DNA of 64,000 nucleotides from Fasciola hepatica (GCA_948099385.1 CANUEZ040000108.1:630001-694000), one strand, 5' to 3'. Positions 10,794 to 23,075 are shown, counted from the first letter of the stretch. Notes: a model not told the origin generated them from the letters alone. Numbers and translations: made by a program.

Positions 10794-13329
10794 CTACATT
10801 ATGAATTTCACGTCAAAATAAACAGCCAGATTTTCAATGGATTCTTCGAAGCATGCTCCTCTAAGGTGAACAATGAACATCCCGATACTGAGGTAGTGTT
10901 TATTTTTGGCAATGATTCTGTATATTGACGGGCATCTGAAGCTTATCAGGCCATTAGACATTTCTTCCGTTTTCTTCCTCCGCGTAGTCTATTTTCCAAC
11001 CCCACTGAGGAGATACTTAACTGTTTTAAAAGTCTGGCAGAAATTTTATTAGAAGAGAATAGAGGAACGGTCATGAGAGTACCCCAATGACAATTTCTAG
11101 GATGCATAGGTTTCCTTTATTGTCAGAAATTTGCCATAAATCCATTCACGGTGTCATAACAACTGCATGTGCTTCCTACGACAGGCAGGACTTCACGTTC
11201 GTATAATCATCCAGAGACGCATTTGGATTTATAATGATGATTATTTTGTTAATCAAAGATATAATTTGTATTTTTAAGCAGAATTCATCCACTGGTGATA
11301 GATGGCTCTTAAACTGCAGTTTGAGTGGGCATTGAAGACGAAGTAGGGCATCAGCAAGTTCGGAGAAAACTGGAGGCTAGCCAGGGGGGGGGGGAGGAAC
11401 CTTGGACAAAACCTCTGCAGGAGGAACTGCTGTTAATACGGAATGCCGAATTACCCGTTGGAAGTGGAACAAATGTGGGAGATAAAGCCAGGATTTGGGT
11501 TTAAAAAAATTATTGTGTAAAGTGCGAGAGTGCTGTCTACCGGTGACAGTCGTCTGTGCGCACGAAAGAACGATCAGTCGCAGCAAACTGTTACTGTTGT
11601 TTGGGTAGTGGGCCGTTGTCCTGCTCGATCGCCCGGTCCAGAGTAGAACCACAGTACTGATGAGGGGGGGGGGGCTACCAGTTGATCAAAATAGAGTTGA
11701 AAGTCGGAATTGTGCGCGAACCCGTGATAATCAAAGTCCAAATGAATTCTACATAAACTCGAGGCTCGACTATGATACAGCCGTGCGTGAGGATGATCAT
11801 GCACTTCGTATAGTGGTGTGCGGGGCTGTTCAGAATGAATTTGGCGGTTTGACTAGTCTCCAGAGAAAACTACACCGTCAAACTGGTGACGGGTAGCTGC
11901 CGACGTACGAGTTTTGATCAATTCGATTCAGTTTACTGCAAGCGTGTCGTGTGACGAAGATCTACTGGAAGCACAGCAACTAAGAGAAATTAATTTACTT
12001 GTTCATTACCATTCTTCAAATCAAAATGTAGTAAAAGCATCGGCCATTTCAACTCGTTCCAGACCGTACCTCATGCACTAAAAGAAACGTATATTTTCGG
12101 GACAACGTATAGCATTACATAATACGGTGAGAGTTACTGTGTACGACACGGAGTATCTTCTATGTCAACATTCATGTGGTTAGAATGAGATTTAGTTTGC
12201 AAACAGCCTTGTGCGTAAGCCTGATCGCCTACGCTTGTGCACCCAAACATGTGCCAAATTACCTCGAACGTTTTTCATTTCATGCTTGCAGGGAGAGGTC
12301 GCGAAAGGAACAAAAGAAACAAACACCCAAAGAACCATCAGGAAAAACCAGAAACCATTACCTTGACACTTGGTGGCACAGTATATCAGGGGTAGTAAAA
12401 AGCTGGGCGATAAAACACATTTCTGTTAGGCAGAATTTTTTTTGTCCTTTCATGTGTGGGTATAGCGACCTATCTGATATCCAGTGCTTAGCAGTTTAAA
12501 ACGGTCGTCTTCTAGTTCTTTTTGATGTGAATTACGATACTGTTTCAGTTACGGGAATCGTCCACTCATTGTAAATGCATTTTTGATTACTAGGTCACCA
12601 CTGTGCCGTTTGGTGAAGCTGCTAGTTGGTTTACCCGATTTCAACAATGAATACGCATTAAAAACCTGGTCCAAATTTGGTGTGAAAAGATGTTTTTCGT
12701 TGCCTGTGTGATTTATTCTTCGTCGCACTGGTACCAAAGAAAAATCAGCAAACACATACGCACCCATGAAGACAATATCATTCTGTACAGTGTTCGCCTG
12801 TTGGGACACTGTTACCTACACTATACACGGAACACTGCAGTGCTGACCCGTACGTCAACAAGTCCCATCTATGCGGAAGTGTGAACATTCCGAATGGGAC
12901 TGTTTTATTTCACTGTGGCCTAGATGATTTTAAACACTAGAACTGAGAATCTAAGAACCAACAGTGAATCACTGAGTGTTTATTCGAATTAATGGCTCTG
13001 TCGGATATTCGACCGATACTTGAAAATTTGTCGATATATTTATCGTTTCATAGTGTACTGCTGATGCCGACAAGTGGAAATGAAGGACGAATATATATAA
13101 TTTATAGCAGCTTGGTCGATAGAGAACACGAGGTCTTTGATAGGCAGAGGAAGAAAAGTTAGGCAAGTTGCTTCGAATGTGCAATATATACCACAACCTA
13201 ATTAATACTCGTGATTGTGCTGCTATTACCTTACTTTCAGTTCCAAGTAAGGTTTTGTCACACTCTTCAAGGTTGATTTCGTAAGTTGTTTACTTCGCCT
13301 TTTGCTCAAATGCGAATATGGTTCTTCGT
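10794..13329. other. No recognisable gene; two poly-G runs
   Basis: Short frames occur on both strands, none with family motifs. Runs of ten or more G occur near 11385 and 11667. A 107-codon plus frame at 12176 starts with a signal-peptide-like stretch but has no other support. Small hairpins occur just downstream, around 13380-13430. Confidence 0.4.
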
Positions 13330-15455
13330 ATGATTGGAAATCTCCATTACCCTTTGGGAAATCAGAGTTTGTTCTCTTCAGGTTTTCTTATGAGTCCGTA
13401 AGAGAAACCTGACCTGGTTGGACCAGGTTTAAGATCAAAAATCCCGAATACTGTCAATCCTAAGATTGGCCGTTATGCTCACGGTACCGTCGTCTCTCTG
13501 GATGCCACGTTCAACGAAGTGCGTCAATCCCCGAGACGCCAACTGACCAGGAGTTTGAGAAATGACCGTGAGCAGCGAGAACGGAAGAAGGTTGCGTCGG
13601 CTGGCAATAGTCGCAACGCTTACCGTTCGATTAGTCCGTGGAAGCCCGGTTTAAGTGAGTTAATCAAGAAATTCGACGGCTCACTGATTCACTCTTAGGG
13701 ACGTCATCCGTTGGGCGGAGCAGTTCGGTTGGCCCAATTCTACAGTAAAACTTAAGAATAAACCCACAAGAGGGCCGGTGCAGGTAAATATCGCTCCTCC
13801 AATAGAAATGGAGGTAAAGAGCTGATGGCCCAGGTGGGATGTCTCCGCCTTTTTTCAAATATAGACGCGAAGCTCTGTTTTGGAGTAAACAAAACTGCTC
13901 CTGGTAATTTGCGATAGTGTGCAGATTCTCAGGGAATGATGTGAATAGATAATTGTGACGATTAACAAGAAAGGTGGCAGGCCCTCTTGTAAAAACCACG
14001 GAAAATGTGGCTTGGTATCTCATCCAGGCTGTGCTCCGGGATTATTCTGTACGGATTATTCAGCGCCCGCGAAGGGTGAACGCGTGAGAAATAAACCGGT
14101 TTCAGACCCGCTACGGGTTGTATCGACCACATCTTCACCCATCGACAGAGTTTAGAGCACAGACACATCTTCGGTAGGCCCACCAACCCCATGTTCTTTG
14201 ATCTAAAAGCAAAGTTTGACCCTGACGACAGCACAGTACTCTGGCGCTGCCCCACTGAAGGGTGTGCCACAGAAAATAATCTCTATTTTCCGTGCTTGTA
14301 TGTGGACAGCCGAAATCGGGTTCCTGTTTACGGCGATCCTTCACCCGGGTTCACCACGAGAGGAAGTGTTCGTCAGCGTCGTCCTCTAGCGTCCTTACTT
14401 TTCAATTTTGCAGTTGAAATGGTTATGGAGATAGCCGTATCCTCGTGAGAGAATAGCGGCTTCCTTCGTTCAGACGGTAAATTGTCTGACTCAATACGCG
14501 GACGATATTTTTCTTCTGAGTGATGATTGAAGCAAGATGCCAGCCTACTTAGATAGTCCAAACAAGTGTAGGAATTTTCGGAAAGCCTTTTGCACCTTCA
14601 AAGCGTAAAATGCTACTACAAGACTGGGTGTGCTCTATATAAAACCTCGTCTTGACAGGGAAAGCTCCAATTCAAGTAGATAAGTTTTGCCCCCTGGGAA
14701 GTTACATCTCACTAGGTGGTCAGATATCGGATGAAGTGTCATCGCGTATACGAAAGTCGCGATTGGCTTCTCTAGATCTGAGCCATTTGTGGCGCCGGCG
14801 TGGCATCCGGTTATTGATCAAGGGTAGGACGTATACTGCAGCAGTTAGATCTGTTGTTTTATGTTGCCCAGAAACGGAGTAGAAGATAGGCGAAGAATCT
14901 TAGTGTTTGTGCACCGACATCTCCGTGGTACTGCTCGAATATGGTGGGAACACCGTATCAACAATGCTGAGGGTGGACACAGGATGTTGGGGACCATTAG
15001 CCAGTTACTGGAACAAGTACTGAATCTAAGCAAGCTAAAGCGGCTGGGACATGTGTCACGCATGCCAGCTGACAGACTATCTCGGTGTACACTGTTCTTC
15101 GAGGTAGGCAGTGGTGAGAACACAGAGTGAGGTAGCCAGTTCGTGATATGACAGAAAGGTACGAAAACCTTGACCAAGTAGCATGTGCTAAACTTGCGGG
15201 CTGGGGTCTACGTGACCGGCCTCTCAGATAGTTGGAAACATTAAGTGGTGTGTTTAGGTGATGCAGACAGTGGCGTCATTGCATTTCATTTCTTTCTTTG
15301 TCTCCGTGATTTTCGCACGTTACTTTATTTTCAGCTTTTTCTCACTTTATGACTTTATTCATTCTGGCTCTAACTGGACGATGCTGCGAGGCAGCAACAA
15401 AAAACGGAGCACAGAAGTGCGAGATGGATGGCCGAGTGAATTAAACTGAACCACC
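13330..15455 (+). mobile_element. Decayed RTE-like LINE (linker, RT, C-terminus, 3' end)
   Basis: Collinear with the element at 880-3130 but extending to the 3' end. The linker (RRLTRSLRNDREQRE near 13535, SELIKKFDGSLIHS near 13655) is followed by the RT palm (YGDPSPGFTTRGSVRQ near 14330), a YADD box at 14495-14506 followed by IFLLSDD, and the thumb (YISLGGQISDEVSSRIRKS from 14703). The C-terminal region at 14861-15130 reads RRILVFVHRHLRG and LGHVSRMPADRLSRC. The 3' UTR ends around 15455 with a GCAACAAAAAACGGAGCAC...AACTGAACC block that recurs at 16330-16440 and 24090-24165. Numerous frameshifts and stops are present. The element is a fossil. Confidence 0.8.
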
Positions 15456-16160
15456 TTATAGAAACTGTTCTATGTTAATGAAACGCGATAATTCGAAGGC
15501 AGAAGAGTTTTCTGAAGACAGCTGGTGAGACGGATAAAAACACACTCGAGTACGAGGCGGGATAGCGGTACGATAGACACGAACCGTGGTCAGAAGGCTG
15601 ATTTCGATGCGGGTCCACCGCGTCCGTCGTAGATGGATAAATGATCTTCTGGCGTTGTTGGCCTGCAGAATTACTTTATCCTTCAAATGGTGATTCGAAA
15701 GTAGGTCTGAGATAGGTATTTGAATGACTGGACGTATTCAACTGGTTGGCCACCGATGAAAAGCCGTTGAGCTGACGGCACAGGGCAAGTTGACAAAGCT
15801 TTGGTTTTCACTATGTTGATTTCTAGCCCGGGGTACTTCGCGAAGAAATAGATTCGATCGAGGACTGCTTGAAGCGCAGAGAGCGAATCTCCAACCATAG
15901 CAATATCCCTCACGAATTTCGGCTCCGAGATGTGCATTTCTTGACTTAAATGGACAGCGGGGTAGCCAGTAAGTGCCTGATCGATTGCCCAGTCGATAGC
16001 GCAGTTGAAGAGCACTGGGGAAAGAAGGCAGTTTTATCTGATACCGGAAATGGGTGCGAGATCCGGAGATTTTTCGCCATAAATACAGGCCTGCGTGTTT
16101 CTAGACGAATAGTGTCTTTGCGAATTTATCAAAGATCTCCCCATTACAGTCAATAAATTC
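15456..16160 (-). mobile_element. RT fragment of a second RTE-like lineage
   Basis: The minus frame 16015-15683 reads LFNCAIDWAIDQAL (palm, after a GVRQGC-like block upstream), then a decayed catalytic box (DIAMVGDSLSALQAVLDRI where YADD should be) and NIVKTKALS and YVQSFKYLSQT in the thumb. A second frame at 15686-15456 continues with RRSFIHLRRTRWTRIEISL. Sequence details differ clearly from the other RTE copies here. The catalytic aspartates are lost. The fragment ends exactly where the 3' end of the plus-strand RTE begins. Confidence 0.7.
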
Positions 16161-16329
16161 ACACTTACTCGAACAGAAAACAACCCGGAAGTTGATGAAA
16201 CAACCTACAAATGGCTGCTGACGGTGTAATGCTATGTCGAACCGTCGCTGATCAACCCACCTTTCCGAAAAAGTATGCAGTATATATAATTATACATCCG
16301 GATCTGGCTTGTGTTTTAACACTACCGAA

Positions 16330-16440
16330 TTCTAACAATGCATCTGCATGCTTTGATGCTTCCTCAACCGCGATGAGTGGTGAAAAGACAGCAACCAAAA
16401 CCGCTGCACCCAGTGCATGGTGAATGGTTGTTCGAACTGA
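16330..16440 (+). mobile_element. Isolated RTE-like LINE 3' end
   Basis: About 110 bp matches the last part of the RTE-like elements: CAGCAACCAAAACCGCTGCA followed by CAGTGCATGGTGAATGGTTG and ending CGAACTGAACTG. The same block closes the copies at 15455 and 24165. This looks like a severely 5'-truncated insertion. Confidence 0.6.
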
Positions 16441-17101
16441 ACTGTTTCAATTTCCAGATTTGCTTTCATCAAATATTGCACTAATTTACAGCGAAGCGGT
16501 TAGCGTTAACTAAATTTCTCATGTTCCCGGGAGTTCTCTTATCTCTAAACTTTGTGATCTATAGACGTCAGCTTCTGCAATAACCAGGAAAAATTTCGTA
16601 TAATTCGACATCTGTTCGGATTCCTTGTTAAAAGTGTTAAAGTACTGAATCCGATGTTTTCCCTCTCTCGTTGACCAGCCGTCGGAAACTCGTGTCCTCG
16701 CGTCGTTACCGAAGAGTGAACAAAACCTACGGTGCGTTCACGAATTGTGAATCCGGCTGTGATTAATGTATCGCGTATTCTGTGATCTGACCTACGTGAT
16801 GTCTAAGGAGTTGTACTACCCACGACAGTACCATGATCGTCAGTGTTTGCACTCTCAGTTGTGCCAATTTATTCCTATTCTCTGAGTTCATTTCTGTAAG
16901 AACCACTTTTGGCTAAACACCAGTCAGAAAATGGCAAACAACATAGGTGAATTTAAAGGCGGAGCGTGTGGCCATAACAAAAAGTAATTTATTCATAGAA
17001 ACAGAGAATCGCAGTATGAAAGGTGGTTAGCCGGTTGATGCCACAATGATGTGTACGAAAGACTGACGACTGGCAAGCAAAACTGCGATCAACAAGCTTA
17101 C
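16441..17101. other. No recognisable feature
   Basis: Nothing identified on either strand. Confidence 0.4.
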
Positions 17102-17299
17102 CATGACCACGTGACCACCGTAGACAAAGGTTTCTGTTGTTCCAAATTCTCCTCTAACTGATCTCGGCATAGGCGGGACTTTCGAGTGATCGGAATTGAA
17201 CAAGGTAGCAGCTGAGGTCGGAACGGATTTCAGGTCTGTTGTATGCTTGGCGAGGCGCGAGCAAAGTTCCATCAAAAAAGCGCTGGTTCTTGCTGCCAC
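17102..17299 (-). CDS. Candidate exon with near-membrane segment, unknown protein
   Basis: 198 bp on the minus strand begin after a strong acceptor (TTTTTCCCCTTTTCAG) and end at a donor GTAAGC. The phase-0 frame is open through the exon (66 codons), and reading past the donor it runs into a hydrophobic run HVVMVSLLIAVLLA. The overlapping +1 frame (NQRFFDGTLLAPRQAYNRP) is also open for its first two thirds and vaguely recalls the end of a fibronectin-III repeat of a receptor phosphatase. It ends at a TAG. I cannot tell which frame, if either, is coding. The splice borders are the best in this part of the window. Confidence 0.35.
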
Positions 17300-17944
17300 C
17301 TGAAAAGGGGAAAAACAACGATAACCAGACAACGTTGCTAGCATACTTGCACTCGAGAGACTGGCGAACGTGTGAAATTAGAGAAAAATCACGAAAAAAC
17401 ATTGAACCATTTTTTATACCCTCATAAACGATAATAACATCAAATTGCGTAGTTGGCTGAGATCCTTATAGCACTCGTTGGAAATTTAATCAACGATCTG
17501 ATAACACCGAGTCTCTTTTGGTTTATCATGTGATTAGCCTTTCGCGTTAGAGGCCTACAACCGTTCGGACTAACAGTTGAAAGGTGTACACGTCTCTTCT
17601 CATCTAAAAGCTCCGGTTATGTCGATCCACCGTTTGTCATTCGCAAGTTGGCCGGATCGGCGGTGGAAACGTGGAGCACAAAACGTCTATCACGAGGGTA
17701 ACAGGATATCTGGGACAGTAGATCTCGTGAGTTCTTCCACAGTAAGTCATGCATAAATTGTCGATATCGCAGCGCACTATTAGCCCCTAGTTAGACGGAA
17801 AACAGATGAATGAGGAAGGTGGCTTTTAAATTTTGCGGTCAAACTGAGCTTGATATTTGATCGTCGATTTGCTTATCTAATTCATAAAACCGCGTAACAC
17901 GTTTATCTAGTCATGCGAGGAACTGAACATAGTATCTAGTCTCA
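17300..17944. other. No recognisable feature
   Basis: No motif or repeat identified. Confidence 0.4.
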
Positions 17945-18156
17945 TGTTCTTGTCCTGAATACCATGGGAGACGGGGACATGTCACACCTACGTGCAGTCT
18001 TAGAAATCAAGTCAGATGAAGGCCACACATTTTCTTTCAGTCTGTCTGGACTGACAGTATCTGGTTAGCGGCGAATCGGATACTGGGACACGGTAACAAA
18101 CGAACGAGACTGGATGTGCTATCTACAGTATGCTCCACAGATTAAGAGCCTTGCGC
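17945..18156 (-). mobile_element. Start of an RTE-like endonuclease, minus strand
   Basis: The right end (18122-18156, read on minus) matches the first codons of the endonuclease frame of the 9.2-10.5 kb copy. The shared block is CTACAGTATGNTCCNNAGNT followed by TAAGAGCC on the plus strand, at 18123 and 10371. Further left, a weak match to the 'RIxDSPL' area follows, then the signal fades. Confidence 0.5.
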
Positions 18157-18186
18157 TGCAGTATAACTATGGCGCAAGGCTCTTAA
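18142..18186. repeat. Perfect 15-bp inverted repeat with 15-nt loop
   Basis: TTAAGAGCCTTGCGC at 18142-18156 is exactly complementary to GCGCAAGGCTCTTAA at 18172-18186. The outer flanks keep partial complementarity because both arms come from the same RTE endonuclease start. Confidence 0.9.
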
Positions 18187-18300
18187 ACTACGGCGTTTGG
18201 CTAAAACTAGGGAACATATTGTAGACAGATTTGACTGCGCATCCACTGCCGGTTGCCCACTTTGAGACACAAATGTTTTCGAGTCATTGTTCTTAGGGTA
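18172..18300 (+). mobile_element. Start of a second RTE-like endonuclease, plus strand
   Basis: GGCTCTTAAACTACGG followed, after an 18-bp interruption, by GGAACATATTGTAGA matches the endonuclease start CTCTTAAACTACGGAACATACTGTAGA found (on minus) at 10.38 kb. It faces away from the minus-strand copy at 18156. Confidence 0.45.
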
Positions 18301-20279
18301 GTTTTCACGACACCCTGACAACATTGATCGATATGGGAGCGAAATTCAAAGCGTACAAGAACCAGCCATTTAGGCTACAAAATGCAATTACAATTTCATA
18401 TACGGTTGGGCAGATTTCAATGACTGGGATAAGAAACGACTGTCAAGTGGGCTTTTCTTGCGTGGAGTTTACCACGTGATCAAATGATAATTATTTATAA
18501 CGCTGTTTTGGCCCTCAATCTCTCGGAATTTTATCCTGTTACCTGTAACATTTCAAACTGACCTGGAACTGACTGGCACATTGCAAGTGCTCGTCAGTTC
18601 CATCAATTTGGTCCCTGAAACGGATTCTTCTCCAATATGAAAGCATTTGTTTTCCGGCTGGTCTCTTTGATGCAACGTAACGGCTGTCAACTGAGATTCA
18701 ACTATTCTACAATAGACTCAAACCATAGTGGATGGTCCGTGATGTACCACAGACCAGTGACCTTAGTTGTGCGTGAACTGCTGGGCCATTAACTATTTGA
18801 CGACAGGAAGCACTAGATAATAGTGCTAGATGTCGGGAAAAGTGGCTCATTTTTACCATGTGTTTTATCCACAGAATGCTTTCTTTTATATTCATTCCAT
18901 AAGCCGGCGCGCCACAATACGAGCAATCACATACCAGTGTAAAGTTGACGATTTTATAAACGGAACGCCATGACTACGGATTCCACGCTGTGGTGGTTAC
19001 TGATGGAAAGAAATAACTTGGACGGCGGACATAACGCATCTGCTAAAAAAATCTCGGAAAAATAGAAGCTGACTGATTAGTTGGTTCCAGCGAATGCGCA
19101 CTACATAGATAACACAGAGCATAATTCGATCTGAGGGATAATTGGACCGACAGTCCTAATTGAATCAAGGCCAACAATTGTCTTACACGTATACAGATCA
19201 GTTTTGACTGGCCAACTCGAAGCAGTTCTTGATGGCATAAACCTCGCTGTATAAACGAGCTGCAAATTTATTGTTTCAAAAATGTCGCACAGTACACCTA
19301 AAAACTTATAACACGACATGCTATCGACCAGTGGGAAAATACTACGTATTGGAGTTACGTAATACAAACTGACGGTCAGAAAAAAGCATTTGGTAACTAC
19401 AATGAGTAAACACATACTCAAAATTTCAGAAACTCACTAACTAACTACGATTAAACCCATAATAAGTGAACCGATTTCATCAACCTCTGACCGGACGAAA
19501 AAAGGTAACGTAACTTGATCAGCCTTGGTTCATACAGTACCAAACGTTTTCAATTGTGGTCACTTAGGAACGATGCAAACGAAGAAACTGGGCTCACTGT
19601 GTTGTTGGGAGGATGTTGCAAACCGGTATCCATAAATTACACTGAGAATGACCATTGTATGGTCGACTCCACTGGTTAGTAGGACAATATGCACTATCAT
19701 CTATTGTGACAGTCCCAGGCTTGCAATGCCACTGTGAAGATCGAACAAACAGCGGACGAGACACCGTCTTTTGATTGGTTTATTGGAGCCACTTCGGCAA
19801 TATTGCACCTCACCAGCTTCATTCTTATCGTTACCTGCCGCCACAATGACAGCCTGTAAAACAGCTTTGAAGTGACCTTTCAGTACGACTCTTAACTAAA
19901 TGATTTGTGATACAAGCTCGAGTGAGTTTCTGGTCATCCGCTCACGACCACCTAATTTCCATCCGATAAATTGGGTTGGAAGTACACGAACCTAAGCAGT
20001 TGGCCAATAGTATATCACGTTTTCGATCAGTTCATCCGGAGTTCTAGCGATATTTGCAGTGACGAATTTCAGTCGTACTTGGTTTTCATGGATAAAATAT
20101 TAAGAGGGGAAAATGATTTCCGTGTTCCATCAAATTCAGGTCAATGGAAGGCATACTATCGTATTTCCCCGATAATAAGACCTATCCAAAAAGTAAGCTC
20201 TGAGAAGATCATTTAGGATGTTTTTCATGTGAGACTTGCCCCGAAAATAAACCATTGTTAGGACAGTCAGCTACCAGGA
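18301..20279. other. No recognisable feature
   Basis: About 2 kb without family motifs. A minus frame near 19260-19101 follows an acceptor-like AAATTTGCAG, but the peptide is not convincing. Confidence 0.4.
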
Positions 20280-20650
20280 ACCTCTGGGAGCCAGTGACTG
20301 GGTGCTCAGTTTATACGCCCTTCGGATGAGGCCAAACATCCTGGGTGCCCAGTATACACCTCCGCCACATATGCCGGTTAACATAGTGTTGTGCGATTCA
20401 TACGCAATTAGTGGTTGGTTTGGAATCAGGGTTTAGTCGTCTCCCCTAGACTGATTATTAGTCGGCCAACCAGGTGGAGAGCGCCGGGCGTTCGTCTTTG
20501 CCCTCACACTTTTGTAAAAGTACCTCCGCCACGAGAAGGCAGTGTGTGGGAGTTCCTCAGCAGAAGCTACATGGGACGCGCCGTCATCTGGAGCATTTCG
20601 AGAGGCGTTCAGGACGAGTAGCCAACTCTGAGCCTAAGACACCCACCCCG
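20280..20650 (+). repeat. Unidentified dispersed repeat, copy 1
   Basis: About 370 bp aligned with 22720-23075 in the same orientation. Shared blocks are TTCGGATGAGGCC/TTTGATGAGGCT, GCCACATATGCCGG/GCCACATATTCCGG, GGTGGAGAGCGCCGGGC (identical), AGCATTTCGAG followed by TTCAGGACGAGTAGCCA (nearly identical), and GAGCCTAAGACACCCACCCC/GAGCCTGAGACACCCACCCC. There is no RT-like frame, and I see no A and B boxes. It may be a non-autonomous element or an untranslated end of a LINE. Orientation is arbitrary. Confidence 0.7.
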
Positions 20651-22103
20651 ACCATACTCAGGCGTTTTGGAGGCCACTAAACTGTTTCTCTGTGTTTATT
20701 CACCGAAGTGTCCTCTCCAGGAGCATAGTGGTTAGAATCAGATGCTGTCCACCAGCTGGTTTGAAGAGTGGACTTCGTCTGACTTCTATTCATTGACCTG
20801 TCAGGCATAATTGAGTCGTCGGCTTAAGGAACCAATGCTACATAGCTCTTTGAGCAATGGAGGCACGCCAAGGTGCAGTCTCGTCTTGATAGGATCACAA
20901 GTAAATAAGTCTCATTCACAACCATCCTTTCTAACAGATGCTGACACCATCACTAGCATTACTTTTCACGTTTAGGTGCCAATTATTCCGCTCAAAAATA
21001 AGATTCTCGAGGTCCACTCACTCAGGTCTTAACAACGATATGCGTTGTTTTCTGGTGAAATTCAGCTCCAATGGATACAATCGGAGCACACATTACGAAA
21101 ACCCGTGAACGTTCCCGCTTAGACTCCAATATCTGTCAGAAAAATGTTGATTGAATGAACCTGCTCTCGAGGAGTCTGAATCATGTCATAAACAGTCGGC
21201 CAATCCATTGAACAAGGCGGTGTGGAATGCGCACCAACAACAATGTGAACCAAAACAACACACGAGAATTGGCTTTCGTTCATCCCCTCAATCGAGGATG
21301 TCGAGAATTTTCCAGATCGGTGTTTTTCGTAAGCAAAAAGTGACATAATTCCTCAGAATTTTCATTCACTGATTTGCTTTACCTCGTTCCACTCTGAACT
21401 GTTACACAAAGTCGGGATAACCGAACTACAACTACCAAAGGACCGGCAATCTTAACCTTAAGACCAAAAACGTAACATACAGCCAACAAGAAACGAGGTT
21501 AAAGTTTACCCCAGCAATATACCAAGTAAAACTCTATAACCTGAAGGCTTATTTAGCAAAAATATATAAGCGGTCAGTGATGAAGCTATTCATCTCATCT
21601 AGCTTTCCTGTGTTTAAAGAAGATGCAGTGAGTTGTGAAAATGAGTTCGACGGAAAGGGCTTGAAGTTAAGCTTTGAGTGAAATTTTGTGCAACGTTGCT
21701 TGGATACAAGACCATTATCAGTGGCATTAGTTCATTTGTTTGTTTATTTATTTAACTGCTACAAATCCTATATACCAGATGTCTCCTTTGACTCGAAATC
21801 ACGGTGTGCCATTCTGTCTAGAGCTCTTTCACTCTGCGACACTAGTTCATCGGCGGGTATCGAAAAAAAAACAGCTGCGCATATCTCGACAAGGTCAACA
21901 GCAGTGATTACAGTATGGACGCCTCGGATTCAACTGATGCTCCAACTAGCGGTTTTCGGCCGATTGAAGCTTTTTCTTGGAATTTCTTTTGCCGCATATT
22001 GTAAATAAAATGGAAGTTAAAAAGATTGCCCGATGAACTGAATGAATATCGGTAGTAGATAGGACAAAGAAAACAAGCAACTACATTCTGAAGACCACTG
22101 TAC
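20651..22103. other. No recognisable feature
   Basis: No motif recognised. A minus frame of 75 codons at 21346-21119 has protein-like composition but no support from splice borders. Confidence 0.4.
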
Positions 22104-22339
22104 CTCATGGCTACATTCCGCACCCACCGAACGCCATCCGTCACATCCATTACCGGAGCTGGCATTGGACTGAGCAAACTGCTGGAGATCACGACGAGCG
22201 GAACCACTGAATGTTCCGAAGTTCTTTATAAGCCAAACGCGAAAACAAACACCTCGTGAAATTGGACAAGCATACCTACCCGTTCTCGTAGGCGAGCATC
22301 CAGTTCCAGCGGTGTGGATAATCCCAAAGCGCACGCCGT
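22104..22339 (-). CDS. Candidate exon pair with a 73-bp intron, unknown protein
   Basis: On the minus strand a 60-bp exon (22339-22280) follows an acceptor TTTCCACCCGTATCAG and ends at a donor GTAGGTATG. Its open frame reads LWDYPHRWNWMLAYENG. A 73-bp intron ending ACATTCAG leads to a second exon (from 22206, to a possible donor GTACAG at 22103). The frame continues across the junction with GSARRDLQQFAQSNASSG. Short introns of this size are common in flatworms. No family recognised, and both donors are only fair. Confidence 0.3.
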
Positions 22340-22599
22340 CTGATACGGGTGGAAACCGGAAGCAGGGATATAAGAGGGAAATGGAAGCTTGGGATGAGAC
22401 GCCCATTTATTCAGGGACTATAATTTTAAAACAAGCTTGAGTTCTCACAACTACGCAGCTCTTGAGGAAAACATGAATGTTCTTGAGGGTATATACACAA
22501 ATATATTTTCCATACCCGCCTGATTTCAGGCTGCACCAATCAAAACATGGTATAATCGAGGAGGAAGGAGTCGACAGAGTCCCACTCCATGATCTGTTT

Positions 22600-23075
22600 G
22601 AGGGCGTAATACTATCAGGTTGTCCAGGCCAAAGCAGATGGTCTTCTTAGAGGTCCACAACCGGAGCCTTTAGCTGTCCAAAGCTTAACTCGCAAGGCTG
22701 AGACGAAGCGTGGGGTCCATAACCCACTGGGGGCTGGTGACCGATTGCTCAGTTCATGCACCCCTTTGATGAGGCTAGACATCCCTGGAGCCCAGTATGC
22801 CCCTCGGCCACATATTCCGGTGAAAATAGCGCTGTATGCTTCATACGCCATTCTAGACTGACTACTAGCCAGTCAACCAATCCGGTGGAGAGCGCCGGGC
22901 ATTCGCTTTCGTCCTTTCACTTTGGTAGGAACAACTCCGCCACAGGAAGACAGTGATCAGCACATCCTCACCAGAGGCTGTTTAAGGCGCACGGTCATTT
23001 AGCAGCATTTCGAGGGGTATTCAGGACGAGTAGCCATCTCGGAGCCTGAGACACCCACCCCCGACCGTACTGAGT
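22600..23075 (+). repeat. Unidentified dispersed repeat, copy 2
   Basis: Second and longer copy of the repeat at 20280-20650, same orientation. The first ~120 bp (TACTATCAGGTTGTCCAGGC onward) have no counterpart in copy 1, and the rest aligns until GACACCCACCCCCGACCGTA near 23065. By eye the identity is roughly 75%, so the insertions are old or the family is diverse. Confidence 0.7.

Noticed and set aside
11377..11896. Overlapping frames on both strands around the poly-G runs
   Set aside because: Both strands look equally protein-like and neither has splice borders or family motifs.
12176..12499. 107-codon frame with a signal-peptide-like start
   Set aside because: No splice context, homology or second feature supports it; the rest of the peptide is unremarkable.
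19101..19421. 106-codon minus frame after an acceptor-like AAATTTGCAG
   Set aside because: No matching donor, three frames are similarly open, and no recognisable peptide.
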